The notes under the pieces: generated by a model | What the model was told of the DNA's origin: nothing | Seen by the model: only the letters and a program-made list of their open reading frames with translations | Databases searched by the model: none | Assembly (NCBI RefSeq): GCF_031599675.1 | Contig: NZ_CP134223.1 | Location: 3,906,001-3,970,000 of the forward strand | Reading direction: 5' to 3' | From: Paenibacillus pedocola | GTDB lineage: Bacteria; Bacillota; Bacilli; Paenibacillales; Paenibacillaceae | DNA length: 64,000 nt | Shown: one piece after another, positions 25,309 through 34,597 of the stretch | Numbering within the stretch: position 1 is the first letter of the stretch | Layout: each line of letters begins with the position of its first letter | Made by a program: the position numbers and the translations under genes

Positions 25309-26883
25309 CTATTGATCTTTGCCTTCATACCGGAAACGGGAAAAATCGGCGTAGCTTCCGGCGAATTGCCCCATGTCATGCGCAGCAATGCCGACGAAAT
25401 TGCCGGTAAATCCGCCGGAGAGGAAGCCGAGCTCCTGCTTCGAGTACAGCGGGGTCCACTCCGCTTCATCACCGGTACGATAGTAGAATTGCCCGGCAGC
25501 GCCCTCAGCCGATACAGCCAGATGAACCGGCTTATCTCCGGTAAGCGGGATAGCTTCGGGTTCATAGCTGAAGCTATCCGCAGCGCATTTCATCAGCCGC
25601 AGCACCCGGCCCTGCTCCTGCTCGTATGTTACATAGGCATAGAGATAATTCTCGTCATTTAAATACAGCATCAGTCCGGCCATCTGCAGATAATTGCGCG
25701 GTTCATATTCAAGTGTCGTCTCTGCACGGAAGCTGATATCACTTTGCCGGATGGCCAGGATATGATGCCTGAACAAGCTTTGCACCGATTCTCCTGCCGT
25801 GATCCGGAGATAACCGGGCCGCTCCTTCAGCGAGCACCAGCTGTCGTCTGCGAGAATCCGCAGTGTATTCCACTCTTTCTTCAGCTGCGGACCGTCAAAG
25901 CTGTCTTCAAACAATTTTGCTCGGACCGGTTCTTTCGCGGCGTTCACGCCGTCCGGTGCCGGAAGCTCCAGCTGCGGCTCATTGCCGCCGGCGCTGAGCC
26001 GCAGCCAGCCCTCTTCGTCCCAATACACCTGCTGCAGCGCAGTCTCACGCCCCAGAATGGCATATTTCCCGTCCACCGGACGGGTACAGAGGTGAGCCAT
26101 ATACCACTGCCCGCCCGGCGTCTGCACCAGGCTGCCGTGCCCGGCACACTGCAGCGGCAATTCAGGATTATTCCGCGAGGTGAGCATCGGATTAAGCGGA
26201 TCTACTTCATAAGGGCCAGCAAGCTCCGGGGAACGGGCCACGGTTACCGCATGACCTGAACCCGTTCCGCCTTCGGCGGTGATCAGGTAGTAGTAGCCGT
26301 TTTGTTTGTAAATATGCGGCGCCTCGGTCTTCTTCAGCGGTGTACAGTCGAACAGCTTGACCGGCTGGCCGGTCAGCTTCTGCTCCGCAGGGTCATACTC
26401 CTGCATCACAATACCGCTGGATTTATTACCTTCTAGAATGCGGTAATCCCACAGGGCATTCAGCAGCCATTTGCGGCCGTCAGTATCATGGAACAGGGAA
26501 GGATCAAAACCGCTGCTGTTCAGATAGACCGGCTCCGACCACGGGCCCTCCATAGAAGGTGCCGTCATCAGATAATTGTGGCAGTCTTTGAACGGGCGTT
26601 TGGTACTCTTAACATCCGTATACAGCAGGTAGAACAGATTATCATGATAGCTGAGCTGCGGCGCCCAGATGCTGCCGTTCTTCGGATTCCCCCTCAGATC
26701 AACCTGTGAGGTAAGAATATCTGTACAATGCTCCCACTCTGCCAGATTGCCGGACTGGTATACCCGGATTCCGGGCAGCCACTCAAACGATGAGACAGCA
26801 ATATAATAGGTCTCCCCGACACGCAGGATACACGGGTCCGGATTAAATCCGGGCAAGACCGGATTTCTGATAATAGCAGTCAT
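25309..26883 (-). CDS. GH43 family glycosidase (beta-xylosidase/alpha-arabinofuranosidase-like)
   Basis: 524 residues. Catalytic triad visible: Asp16 in GFNPDPCIL, Asp127 in SSGFDPSLF and Glu187 in KKTEAPHIY. The N-terminal five-blade propeller (to about residue 310) is followed by a C-terminal jelly-roll domain (DUF1349-like, FEDSFDGPQLKKEWNTLR...). No signal peptide, so it acts inside the cell, probably on arabinose/xylose side chains of pectic oligomers. ATG 26883 has AAGGTGG about 10 bases upstream. It is the last gene of the pectin locus, separated from the esterase gene by ~455 bp, so it may have its own promoter. Confidence 0.93.
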   Translation of the reverse strand: MTAIIRNPVLPGFNPDPCILRVGETYYIAVSSFEWLPGIRVYQSGNLAEWEHCTDILTSQVDLRGNPKNGSIWAPQLSYHDNLFYLLYTDVKSTKRPFKDCHNYLMTAPSMEGPWSEPVYLNSSGFDPSLFHDTDGRKWLLNALWDYRILEGNKSSGIVMQEYDPAEQKLTGQPVKLFDCTPLKKTEAPHIYKQNGYYYLITAEGGTGSGHAVTVARSPELAGPYEVDPLNPMLTSRNNPELPLQCAGHGSLVQTPGGQWYMAHLCTRPVDGKYAILGRETALQQVYWDEEGWLRLSAGGNEPQLELPAPDGVNAAKEPVRAKLFEDSFDGPQLKKEWNTLRILADDSWCSLKERPGYLRITAGESVQSLFRHHILAIRQSDISFRAETTLEYEPRNYLQMAGLMLYLNDENYLYAYVTYEQEQGRVLRLMKCAADSFSYEPEAIPLTGDKPVHLAVSAEGAAGQFYYRTGDEAEWTPLYSKQELGFLSGGFTGNFVGIAAHDMGQFAGSYADFSRFRYEGKDQ

Positions 26884-27338
26884 TTTATAGTGCCCACCTT
26901 CCAAAATTCTTGTATAGCAATTTCTTTTGTAAGGAAAACGATATTAATAGTACATAGAGTGAATAATCTAAGTGGAATTTCTCCACTTCGTTCTCTCTCA
27001 AGCACCAGCATCAAGAGGTTAGTTGGAAAATCTCCATTTAATTATTCCGAATTCACCTATTGAGCAGGATATGAACCGAATTAAATGGAGAAAATCCATC
27101 TAAAACCTCTAAATCATCATAATTTCTTAAATTAGGTGGACGAAATCCAACTACCTGCTCGGAAATACTTTTCTGAAGCGTAATGAGGATGAAAACCTTT
27201 AGTTTCAATGAATGTTAAGGACGATAAATTCATCAAGCCGTTCAATCAATAACATCCCTATTTATCCCAATCCCGATCATGCTTCCCCATCAATTTCCGG
27301 AAGCTACCGAAAGCTTTCGGGCTCCTCCATAAGTTCCC
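26884..27338. other. Intergenic region with four palindromic TGGA...TCCA units
   Basis: No gene seen. It contains the repeat cluster 26970-27156 and a perfect 14-bp palindrome CCGAAAGCTTTCGG at 27306-27319. Confidence 0.6.
26970..27156. repeat. Cluster of four imperfect palindromes (TGGA-N4/5-TCCA core)
   Basis: Units at 26970-26988 (AAGTGGA/TCCACTT, perfect 7-bp arms), 27019-27043, 27081-27105 and 27131-27156. Units 2 and 3 are roughly reverse complements (TTGGAAAATCTCCATTTAAT and ATTAAATGGAGAAAATCCAT), and AGAGGTT/AACCTCT flank the pair, so a larger stem can form. Confidence 0.7.
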
Positions 27339-28253
27339 CTACAGATGCTCCGCCAAAAAAGACTGCCAGGCCACACGCATTTCCAGTGTCTCCATATGGC
27401 CTCCGGTAGCCGTAACATTCTGCCAGTGCTCCGGATGCCCGGCCTTCCGGTATGCTTCGGCAAGGCCATCCGCGAGCAGGCTGACCCCCTCGGCTGGACA
27501 CATCCGGTCGCTCCTGCCGTTCAAGCTCATCCGCGCCCGCGGAACAATCCGCTGCTGAATGTCCAGGGTCGTATAATACTTAAGCAATCCGGGGACGTAA
27601 GAGTAGAAGCCGTGATGATCCAGCCCCCGCTTGGCGATTAAGGTCTGGGCATCTACCTGCCCGCAGATATCGACCGTTACCTTGATCCGTTCATCCAGTG
27701 CAGCCAGCCACCAGGCCATAAGGCCGCCCATGGACATGCCGACCGTTCCGATTCTGGAAGCATCGATGTCGGGGCGGGAACACATATAATCCAGCATCCG
27801 GCGGCTGTCGTACAGCATCATACCCCACAGGACTTTCCCCTGCCAGAGCATTTCCTTCACCAGTTCGCTTTCACTCTTGCCGCCGCGCTCATTGAAGCCC
27901 CACATGTCAATGCAGCAGACCGTGTACCCCATATCCGTTAGTGTCTTGGCAAACGAAGGCTGCTGCAGATACGGGCTGCTGCGGACCAATTCCTTGCGGC
28001 CATTCGTGTAGTCCCCGCCATGCGAGTGATTGAACAGCACAAGCGGAAAGGGGCCATCCCCTTCAAGCGGCTTCGCAACAGAAGCCGGTACCCGCTCTAC
28101 TCCGTTCAAATCAAGCAGCAGCGATTCCAGGCGGTAGCCTTCATGAACCTCCTGTTTCAACAGCACCGAATTAATTGGTCCTGGTCCGGGCTCAGGCAGA
28201 TCACCAAGCAGAGCTTCTAAGGACACTTTTTCACCTGTCATATAATCCACCAT
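27339..28253 (-). CDS. Alpha/beta hydrolase, probable carbohydrate esterase
   Basis: 304 residues. Nucleophile elbow GMSMGG (Ser), a downstream Asp in NGRSDRMCP and catalytic His in ATGGHMETLEMR; oxyanion-side HSHGGDY. The dienelactone-hydrolase/acetyl-xylan-esterase-like layout and its place among pectin enzymes suggest removal of acetyl or other ester groups from oligosaccharides. No signal peptide. Starts 8 bases after the GH28 stop; ATG 28253 or 28241 are both possible. Confidence 0.85.
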   Translation of the reverse strand: MVDYMTGEKVSLEALLGDLPEPGPGPINSVLLKQEVHEGYRLESLLLDLNGVERVPASVAKPLEGDGPFPLVLFNHSHGGDYTNGRKELVRSSPYLQQPSFAKTLTDMGYTVCCIDMWGFNERGGKSESELVKEMLWQGKVLWGMMLYDSRRMLDYMCSRPDIDASRIGTVGMSMGGLMAWWLAALDERIKVTVDICGQVDAQTLIAKRGLDHHGFYSYVPGLLKYYTTLDIQQRIVPRARMSLNGRSDRMCPAEGVSLLADGLAEAYRKAGHPEHWQNVTATGGHMETLEMRVAWQSFLAEHL

Positions 28254-28260
28254 CCTATCC

Positions 28261-29619
28261 TTATAAATTCAGATCAGCTTGGGAGAGCGTTACCCGTTCC
28301 ACCAGCTGCTCCGGCTTGCATGTATTTCGGGACTGGCAGTGAATAAGCTCCACCTCGTCCCCGTTCTCAATATAAAAAGCGGGTCCTTCATGATTCTCTA
28401 CCGTAACTTGCTGAAACTTCACTTCCCGCACATTGCCGAGGTAGAAGCCGCGGTTCTTCATACTCTCCATGCCGGTCATCATATCCGGGTGACCCGGGAC
28501 CGCTTTCTCTGCCATAGAAATATCCACGTTGCAGAAAGTAACTTCGGAAACATACTGCTCTGCCAGGCCGTACAGAAAGCCGGCGGAGGCGTGTACGTTC
28601 CGTGCAGTAATATTGGCAAAATGTATCCGCCGGAAGCAAGGTGTCTCATCGGTTACCGGGTACGGGTTCTTATCCCAGACGTACTTCTCCTTGCCGCGCG
28701 GCCCGCAGAAATAATACAGGTTCATCGTAAACGGACAGAGTACTTGGTCCATAACAATATTAGAGATGCGAATGTCTTCGATGATCCCGCCCCGGCCGCG
28801 CCGGGACTTCATGCGGATGCCGCGGTCTGTCTCTTTGAAGATGCAGTTGCTGATCACAACATTGCGGATATCTCCGCTCATCTCGCTGCCGAGTACTACA
28901 CCGCCGTGTCCATGGGCCATCGTACAATTTGTAATCGTAATATTCTCACAAGGAATCCGTTCCTTCGTATCCTCGGTTCCGGCCTTAATGGCAATGCAGT
29001 CATCCCCGACGTCAATACTGCAGTTGCTGATGCGCACACCAGAGCAGGACTCCGGATTGATGCCGTCCGTATTCGGAGAATCCGCCGGATTCAGAATGGA
29101 AACATTGTCCACCGTAATATTGCTGCACTCTATGGGATTAACCGTCCAGCTGGGTGAGTTCTGCAACGTGACGTCCTTAATCGTTACCCGTGCACAACGG
29201 TCGAAGCTGATCAGCTTGGGGCGGGGATACTCCAGCTCCTGGCGGCGGTTCCGGAACAAATCCCACCATGGCCCGCCGTTGCCTTCAAGGATTCCGCTAC
29301 CGGTTATCGAGATATTAACAAGGTCGCTGCCGTAAATACAGGAAGCATAGACCTGCTGGCGCACACCTTCCCATCTGGATTCTACAACCGGATAATCGGC
29401 CGGATCGGTACTGAAGGAGAGGATCGCGCCGGGACTTAAGTTCAGCTCAATGTTGCTCTCCAGCAGAATCGCGCCGCTCAAATAACGTCCTGCCGGAATA
29501 TACACGGTCCCGCCCCCGGCCTTACTTGCCGCCGCAATTGCCTCATTAATCGCTGAGGTCGCCAGTACTTCATTGTCCCGCTGCGCTCCAAAATCTGCAA
29601 TGTTATATACCTGCTGCAT
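28261..29619 (-). CDS. GH28 family polygalacturonase-like glycosidase
   Basis: 452 residues. Right-handed beta-helix with all GH28 catalytic boxes: NTDG (Asp185), GDDC (Asp206/207), GHGG (His238) and RMK in GIRMKSRRGRGG. No signal peptide, so it should hydrolyse imported galacturonides in the cytoplasm (exo-type by analogy). It overlaps the end of the GH105 gene by 17 bp, indicating a shared transcript. Confidence 0.95.
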   Translation of the reverse strand: MQQVYNIADFGAQRDNEVLATSAINEAIAAASKAGGGTVYIPAGRYLSGAILLESNIELNLSPGAILSFSTDPADYPVVESRWEGVRQQVYASCIYGSDLVNISITGSGILEGNGGPWWDLFRNRRQELEYPRPKLISFDRCARVTIKDVTLQNSPSWTVNPIECSNITVDNVSILNPADSPNTDGINPESCSGVRISNCSIDVGDDCIAIKAGTEDTKERIPCENITITNCTMAHGHGGVVLGSEMSGDIRNVVISNCIFKETDRGIRMKSRRGRGGIIEDIRISNIVMDQVLCPFTMNLYYFCGPRGKEKYVWDKNPYPVTDETPCFRRIHFANITARNVHASAGFLYGLAEQYVSEVTFCNVDISMAEKAVPGHPDMMTGMESMKNRGFYLGNVREVKFQQVTVENHEGPAFYIENGDEVELIHCQSRNTCKPEQLVERVTLSQADLNL

Positions 29620-30760
29620 GTGATCCTCCCTTTTCCGCAGCCAGCCGCCCTGCTCTTAAATGCTCATATTCACCGCAAGCCTGGAGAAACGCACCCAGAC
29701 CCTTCTGGTCATTGGTAATAATCGGCTCACTGATATAATAGGAGTACGTTCCGTCTCGTCCGTCAGCACCGCCCAGCCCGGCGACCTGGCAGTTTTTGTT
29801 CAGGTTGACCCAGCCTTCTTTGGTCTCCAGCACAAATTCCGTAATAAGTCCTGCATAAGCACGATCCAGCACAGCATTCCAGTCCGCATCCAGTACGCCT
29901 AAACGGATACCTTTGCCGATTGCATACACGATCATACTGGAAGCCGATGCTTCCAGGTAGTTGCCTTTACGCTCTCCGAGATTAACCACCTGATACCACA
30001 CACCGGCTTCGACATCCTGGAATTTCTTCAGGGCGGTTAAGGTATCCCGCAATATGCGTACCAGTTCAGCATAGTCTGCATGATTCTCCGGCAGCATCTC
30101 CAGCACATCCACCAGCGCCATCAGATACCAGCCCATAGAGCGGCCCCAGAAATTCGCAGACAGCCCCGTTTCCGGATTGCACCAAGGCTGCACCTTCTGT
30201 TCATCCCAGGCATGGAACAACAGCCCGGTTGCGTGATCTTTGGTATGCTTTTCGCACAAAATGAACTGCTTCGTCACATCACTCAGGTCCCCGCCCTCTT
30301 CAAAAGCCAGCAGATACTGCAAATAGAACGGAGAGCCCATGTACAAACCGTCCAGCCAAATCTGATACGGATAGATGCTCTTATGCCAGAATGCCCCCTC
30401 GCTTGTCCGGGGATGAGTCCGCAGCTGCTCCCGCAGGGAATCTGCCGCAAGCCTGTATTTCTCGAGGCATGTCTCCGTATACAGCGTGAACAGCAATTTG
30501 CCGTTGTTGATATGGTCGATATTGTATTCGTCCTGACGGTATCCGCGGATGCTGCCGTCCTCCTGAATGAAGTAATTCATATTGTCAGCGATGTAATTGA
30601 AGTATTTACGATCGCCGGTCTGCTTCCACAGCAGCTCAAAGCCCTTCAAAACCACTCCGTAATCATAAGACCATTTCCCGTTGTAGCCTTTATCCTGATA
30701 CAGCCTCGGCAGACGTTCCATGATCGATTCCGCCGTTCTGACAGCCCACTGTTCGCTCAT
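29603..30760 (-). CDS. GH105 unsaturated rhamnogalacturonyl/galacturonyl hydrolase
   Basis: 385 residues, YteR/YesR-like (alpha/alpha)6 barrel. It removes the unsaturated uronic acid left by pectate/rhamnogalacturonan lyases. Visible: YQIWLDGLYMGSPFYLQYL with the putative acid Asp, ANFWGRSMGWYLMALVDVLE and EASASSMIVYAIGKGIRLG. Ribosome-binding site AAGGAGG. Cytoplasmic. Its presence implies that lyase products are imported, although no lyase is in this window. Confidence 0.95.
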   Translation of the reverse strand: MSEQWAVRTAESIMERLPRLYQDKGYNGKWSYDYGVVLKGFELLWKQTGDRKYFNYIADNMNYFIQEDGSIRGYRQDEYNIDHINNGKLLFTLYTETCLEKYRLAADSLREQLRTHPRTSEGAFWHKSIYPYQIWLDGLYMGSPFYLQYLLAFEEGGDLSDVTKQFILCEKHTKDHATGLLFHAWDEQKVQPWCNPETGLSANFWGRSMGWYLMALVDVLEMLPENHADYAELVRILRDTLTALKKFQDVEAGVWYQVVNLGERKGNYLEASASSMIVYAIGKGIRLGVLDADWNAVLDRAYAGLITEFVLETKEGWVNLNKNCQVAGLGGADGRDGTYSYYISEPIITNDQKGLGAFLQACGEYEHLRAGRLAAEKGGSHAAGI

Positions 30761-30797
30761 CTGCTTACCTCCTTAATATCGTAAAAATAGAAAATAC

Positions 30798-31724
30798 TCA
30801 GCGCGTCCAGTCCGTATCTCCGCCGAAGACAGCCTCCAGCGAGAAACTCCCTGCCTCATGCTCCAGCAGCTGCTTAGACCAGGAAACACGGGCATTCGTA
30901 TCCGCGCCGGGTCCGTCATTGCCATACTCGGCATAATGTACCGTATGATTCACACTGGGCTTGCCCCAGTCGTCCCAGCCCTCGCGGCGGATATGCCCGC
31001 CCATCCAGCAATCCATAAATACCGTCCGCGCATAGTCGCGCCAGGGTCTTCCCAGATACACACTGTTTGCAGCTGCATCACTGACCATCCTGCACCGGTG
31101 AAACACAAAACCTGCTTCTTTATCCTCCGGCGTAGCGGCTGCGGTAATATAGCCGTTGATTTCCTTTTGCACATTCAGACTGATGATTTCACATTCCTCA
31201 AAATACGCTGTTGCCGAGCCAAAAATAAAATCGATATCGCCGGCAATCCGGCAATGCTCAAAATAATTACGTCCGCTTCGGTTCTGCTTCTCTTCCTTCG
31301 GTTTTGCCAGATACAACGTATCCTGGGCCGCCAGGAACGAGCAATTCTTAAACACAGCTTTGTCGGCATCCACATACAGCGCCACCGCCTGGCCAACCTT
31401 GCCGCTCTCCCCCGCTGTATTCTCGAAAATAATATTTTCCACCCGGATATTGTCACCGGTAATGTAAGTGCTGCACGAGGCATATGTCCCCATCGGCGCA
31501 CCGTCACTGCCCGGCTTCGGCGCATAGTCGTCATAAACCAGTCTAACTTCACCTACACCATACAGACGTAAGTCCGGTTTATGAATCCGGAGCTTCTCCT
31601 TATACACTCCCGGTTCAATGAACAGAACTGTTTCCTCTGCAGCCCCCTCCGGGATGCTGTCTATTGCTGCTTGAACAGAGGTGAAGTCTCCTCCGCCGCT
31701 CTTGCTGACCCAAATCGTTCTCAT
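30798..31724 (-). CDS. Pectin methylesterase (CE8)
   Basis: 308 residues. It demethylates galacturonate residues. Catalytic residues visible: Gln112 in GQAVAL, Gln134-Asp135 in AAQDTLY, Asp165 in DIDFIFGSA and Arg in LGRPWRDYART. There is no signal peptide (begins MRTIWVSKSGGGDFTSVQ), unlike secreted pectinesterases, so it probably acts on imported methylated oligomers. Ribosome-binding site GGAGGGG. It follows the solute-binding protein gene after a small hairpin. Confidence 0.95.
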   Translation of the reverse strand: MRTIWVSKSGGGDFTSVQAAIDSIPEGAAEETVLFIEPGVYKEKLRIHKPDLRLYGVGEVRLVYDDYAPKPGSDGAPMGTYASCSTYITGDNIRVENIIFENTAGESGKVGQAVALYVDADKAVFKNCSFLAAQDTLYLAKPKEEKQNRSGRNYFEHCRIAGDIDFIFGSATAYFEECEIISLNVQKEINGYITAAATPEDKEAGFVFHRCRMVSDAAANSVYLGRPWRDYARTVFMDCWMGGHIRREGWDDWGKPSVNHTVHYAEYGNDGPGADTNARVSWSKQLLEHEAGSFSLEAVFGGDTDWTR

Positions 31725-31768
31725 CTCTTCCCCTCCAGGAACACATGCCGCTTCTCCGTCAAAACGAA

Positions 31769-31787
31769 CCCACCTGTGAAGGGTGGG
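31769..31787. other. GC-rich hairpin between binding-protein and pectinesterase genes
   Basis: CCCACC/GGTGGG stem with a 7-base loop, no T-run. Such intercistronic hairpins often raise the mRNA level of the upstream binding-protein gene. Confidence 0.45.
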
Positions 31788-31809
31788 CCCGCCTGTACCA
31801 GCGTAATGC

Positions 31810-33312
31810 TTACTTCTGGGTCAGCTTATATGCCGCTTCGTACTCTTCAGTAATTTTGGTACCGCCCGAATCCTTCCAGGTCTGTACCGCTTTCTTGAAG
31901 TCCGCTTCGGTCGCTTGTCCCATAATGTATTTGAACGTAGCATCGGTGATGATCTTCGCCAGCTCTGTTCCTTGTTCATTGTTCGTGGCCGAATCCAGCG
32001 GAACCGTAGGATCGAGGACAGCAAACTTGTCATTTTCACGGATCAGCTCATTCGCCAGCTGCTTCTCCGGATTGGCATCCTTGAGCGTGTAAGCAATTTC
32101 GCTTGGTCTGCTGGAGGAGAAAGGCTGAACATCGGCCTGCCATAGCTCGGTATTCAGAATTTTATAAGCGCCGTTCTCATCATATTCATAGTGTGTGCCT
32201 TCAATACCGCCGGTCATCAGCATAAATGCCTCTTCATCGATCAGGTCATTGACGAACTGCAGCAGCCGTTTCAGCTCCGCTTCGGTTTTGACTTCCGATT
32301 TCGGGAATGCCATCAGACCGCCAACCCCGCTGCCTTCTGACCAGATGTGATACTGTCCGTCACCGTTCGAAATTTTGTTCACCGGCACGAGTTCAAGACC
32401 TTTCTGCAGATCCTGCGCCAGCGTTCTCAGACTGGAAATATCGACCATACCAGTGTAAATTCCGGTTTTACCTTGGGCGAACTGCTGCTGCTGGTCGGTT
32501 TTGGCGGTAACGGCGAAGTCCTGGGCCAAGTATCCGTTTTCATACAGCTTTTTGGAAAAATTCATCGTTTCAAGATATTCCGGAGTATCAAATTCCGGTG
32601 TGAACTTGCCGCTGTCATCCACTTTCCAGCCGTTTGGTGTGCCGAAGTACGAACTGAGTGTTTTGAAGCTGCTGTATCTGAGGTCAGATCTGTCGCCGAA
32701 GCCAGTCGTGTCGTCAATGCCGTTACCGTCCGGATCATCTTCCGTGAAGGCCCGGGCAGTTTCGTACACTTCATCCAAGGTTGCCGGAACAGGCAGTCCA
32801 AGCTTATCCAGCCAGTCTTTGCGGAAAATCAAGCCGGAGCGCGCCAGATTCTTCTGAAACGGAACCCCGTACAGCACCCCTTCGATGGACGCCGCAGCGC
32901 GGATTTCCGGTGCGATTTTGGCCAAGTTGTCATAGTCTTCGATGTAAGGGCCGACATCCCAGAACAAGCCCGATTTCAGGGAGCTTCTCACCGAGGAGTT
33001 CGTCATCATCGTCAAGGTTACGATATCGGCAAGCTCGCCGGAAGCCAGCGCTGTAGTAATCCGTTCTTCCTTGGAAGCGTCGGGAACCCAGTTGAAGGTG
33101 AGCTTCGTATTAGTGTATTCCTCAAGCAGCTTCTTAATGGTATCTGTAGGAGGTGAAGCCGTGTGCAGGATATTCAGCCAGGTTATCTCCAGTGGCTTAG
33201 TTTCATCCGCTACAGCAGCATTTTTGGCCGTTTCTTTATCTCCACCGCACCCCGATAGCACCGTGGTAAGTAAGGTAACACTTGCAAACAGACTGACCCA
33301 TCTTTTTGTCAT
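31810..33312 (-). CDS. Extracellular solute-binding lipoprotein of a sugar ABC transporter (LplA-like)
   Basis: 500 residues with lipobox LSGC (Cys22). The body is of the large Firmicute oligosaccharide-binding type (ITWLNILHTASPPTD...EEYTNTKLTFNWVPD, FRKDWLDKLGLPVP, DPDGNGIDDTTGFG). It should capture pectic oligosaccharides for the two permeases. The matching ATPase is not encoded here, as usual for MsmX-dependent systems. Ribosome-binding site AAAGGAG. Confidence 0.93.
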   Translation of the reverse strand: MTKRWVSLFASVTLLTTVLSGCGGDKETAKNAAVADETKPLEITWLNILHTASPPTDTIKKLLEEYTNTKLTFNWVPDASKEERITTALASGELADIVTLTMMTNSSVRSSLKSGLFWDVGPYIEDYDNLAKIAPEIRAAASIEGVLYGVPFQKNLARSGLIFRKDWLDKLGLPVPATLDEVYETARAFTEDDPDGNGIDDTTGFGDRSDLRYSSFKTLSSYFGTPNGWKVDDSGKFTPEFDTPEYLETMNFSKKLYENGYLAQDFAVTAKTDQQQQFAQGKTGIYTGMVDISSLRTLAQDLQKGLELVPVNKISNGDGQYHIWSEGSGVGGLMAFPKSEVKTEAELKRLLQFVNDLIDEEAFMLMTGGIEGTHYEYDENGAYKILNTELWQADVQPFSSSRPSEIAYTLKDANPEKQLANELIRENDKFAVLDPTVPLDSATNNEQGTELAKIITDATFKYIMGQATEADFKKAVQTWKDSGGTKITEEYEAAYKLTQK

Positions 33313-33356
33313 AACACTTCTCCTTTGAATAAGTTAGTAGATTCATAGACACTGCC

Positions 33357-34316
33357 TTAATATACGCCGTCTTCGCCCATTCTTTTAGCCAGCCTGTTGG
33401 AGGCCATGACCAGGATTAAACCGACCACACCTTTGAACAGCCCTACCGTAGTGCTGAAGCTTAATTGTCCGTTCTTCAAGCCCGCCGTATAAATGTAGGT
33501 GTCAAAAATTTCGGCCACTTCGCGGTTCAGCGAATTGAGCAGCAAATACATATGTTCAAAGCCAAGATCCAGCGTGCTGCCGATTTTGAGAATCAGCAGG
33601 GTAATAATGACTGGACGGATGGCCGGCAGTGTCACATGCCATGTTTTGCGCAGACGGGCAGCGCCGTCCATTTCAGCAGCTTCATATAGCTGAGGGTCAA
33701 CTACGGTAATGGCGGCCAGATAAATGATGGTGGACCAGCCGAGCTCTTTCCAGATGATCTGCCCGATATAGATCGTGCGCAGCCATTCCGGGGAGGTCAG
33801 GAAGCTGATTTTTTTGCCGCCGAGACTGGCGATTAATTCATTGATGACGCCGCCGTCCACAGTCAGGAATACATAGGTAATCGAAACAATGATAACCCAT
33901 GACATGAAGTGGGGGATGTAGACAATCGTCTGAATCCAGTTTTTCAGGTGGCGGTTCCTAAGCTCATTCAACATTAACGCCACGATAATTGGCAACGGGA
34001 AGAAAAGCACAATGTTCATAGCGAACAATATCAGTGTGTTGCGCAGCAGCATCATAAAGGTAGGTTCGGTGAACAGCCGGATGAAATGCTTGAACCCGAC
34101 CCATTCGCTGCCCGTAATTCCGAGGAACGGCTGATAATCCTGAAATGCAATCACCAGCCCGCCCATGGGCATGTACTTAAATACGATGAAGTACAGCAGC
34201 CCGGGCAAGATCATCAGATATAAGAGCTTGTATTTCTTTACTGCAGACAGGACCGCTGTGCTTTTCCTCTTTTCCAGGTGCAGATTTGCTGGTGCGGTGA
34301 TACTTGAAACTTTCAC
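33357..34316 (-). CDS. Sugar ABC transporter permease (LplB/YtcP-type)
   Basis: 319 residues from GTG 34316 with AAAGGAGG 6-7 bases upstream. Six membrane helices and the EAA loop YEAAEMDGAARLRKTWHVTLPAIRP, which docks the ATPase. First gene of the minus-strand pectin operon. The partner permease is divergent at 34598. Confidence 0.95.
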   Translation of the reverse strand: MKVSSITAPANLHLEKRKSTAVLSAVKKYKLLYLMILPGLLYFIVFKYMPMGGLVIAFQDYQPFLGITGSEWVGFKHFIRLFTEPTFMMLLRNTLILFAMNIVLFFPLPIIVALMLNELRNRHLKNWIQTIVYIPHFMSWVIIVSITYVFLTVDGGVINELIASLGGKKISFLTSPEWLRTIYIGQIIWKELGWSTIIYLAAITVVDPQLYEAAEMDGAARLRKTWHVTLPAIRPVIITLLILKIGSTLDLGFEHMYLLLNSLNREVAEIFDTYIYTAGLKNGQLSFSTTVGLFKGVVGLILVMASNRLAKRMGEDGVY

Positions 34317-34374
34317 TTGTCAGCCTCCTTTGGTCATTCGGGGATTACGCTCTCTAGACTACGGAACTCCAGAG

Positions 34375-34389
34375 ATTACGTATATAATC
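34375..34389 (+). repeat. 15-bp inverted repeat, left copy (ATTACGTATATAATC)
   Basis: Exact reverse complement of 34532-34546. It contains TATAAT reading rightwards. The pair lies in the divergent permease promoter region. Confidence 0.75.
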
Positions 34390-34428
34390 ATTATGTGATT
34401 AACATGCCCCGGACCCTTTTGGCTGCAG

Positions 34429-34442
34429 TGTTTGCGCTTTCT
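34429..34442 (-). promoter_or_regulatory. cre-like site in divergent permease region
   Basis: Minus strand AGAAAGCGCAAACA matches 12 of 14 positions of the CcpA cre consensus TGWAANCGNTNWCA. Confidence 0.4.
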
Positions 34443-34531
34443 TGACCTCCTGTGATGATTACGGCCGAAGATAATGATTATGTGCGGATTCAGGCGATCT
34501 GTAAGGCTGTGCGGCGAACACCTCATGCCCG

Positions 34532-34546
34532 GATTATATACGTAAT
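34532..34546 (-). repeat. 15-bp inverted repeat, right copy (GATTATATACGTAAT)
   Basis: Exact reverse complement of 34375-34389. It contains TATAAT reading leftwards on the minus strand. Either two overlapping promoters or two operator half-sites. Confidence 0.75.
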
Positions 34547-34597
34547 TTGGCCCTCTTGTTACGATTGAGAGGTAACCGATTACGAGGAGGATATGAA

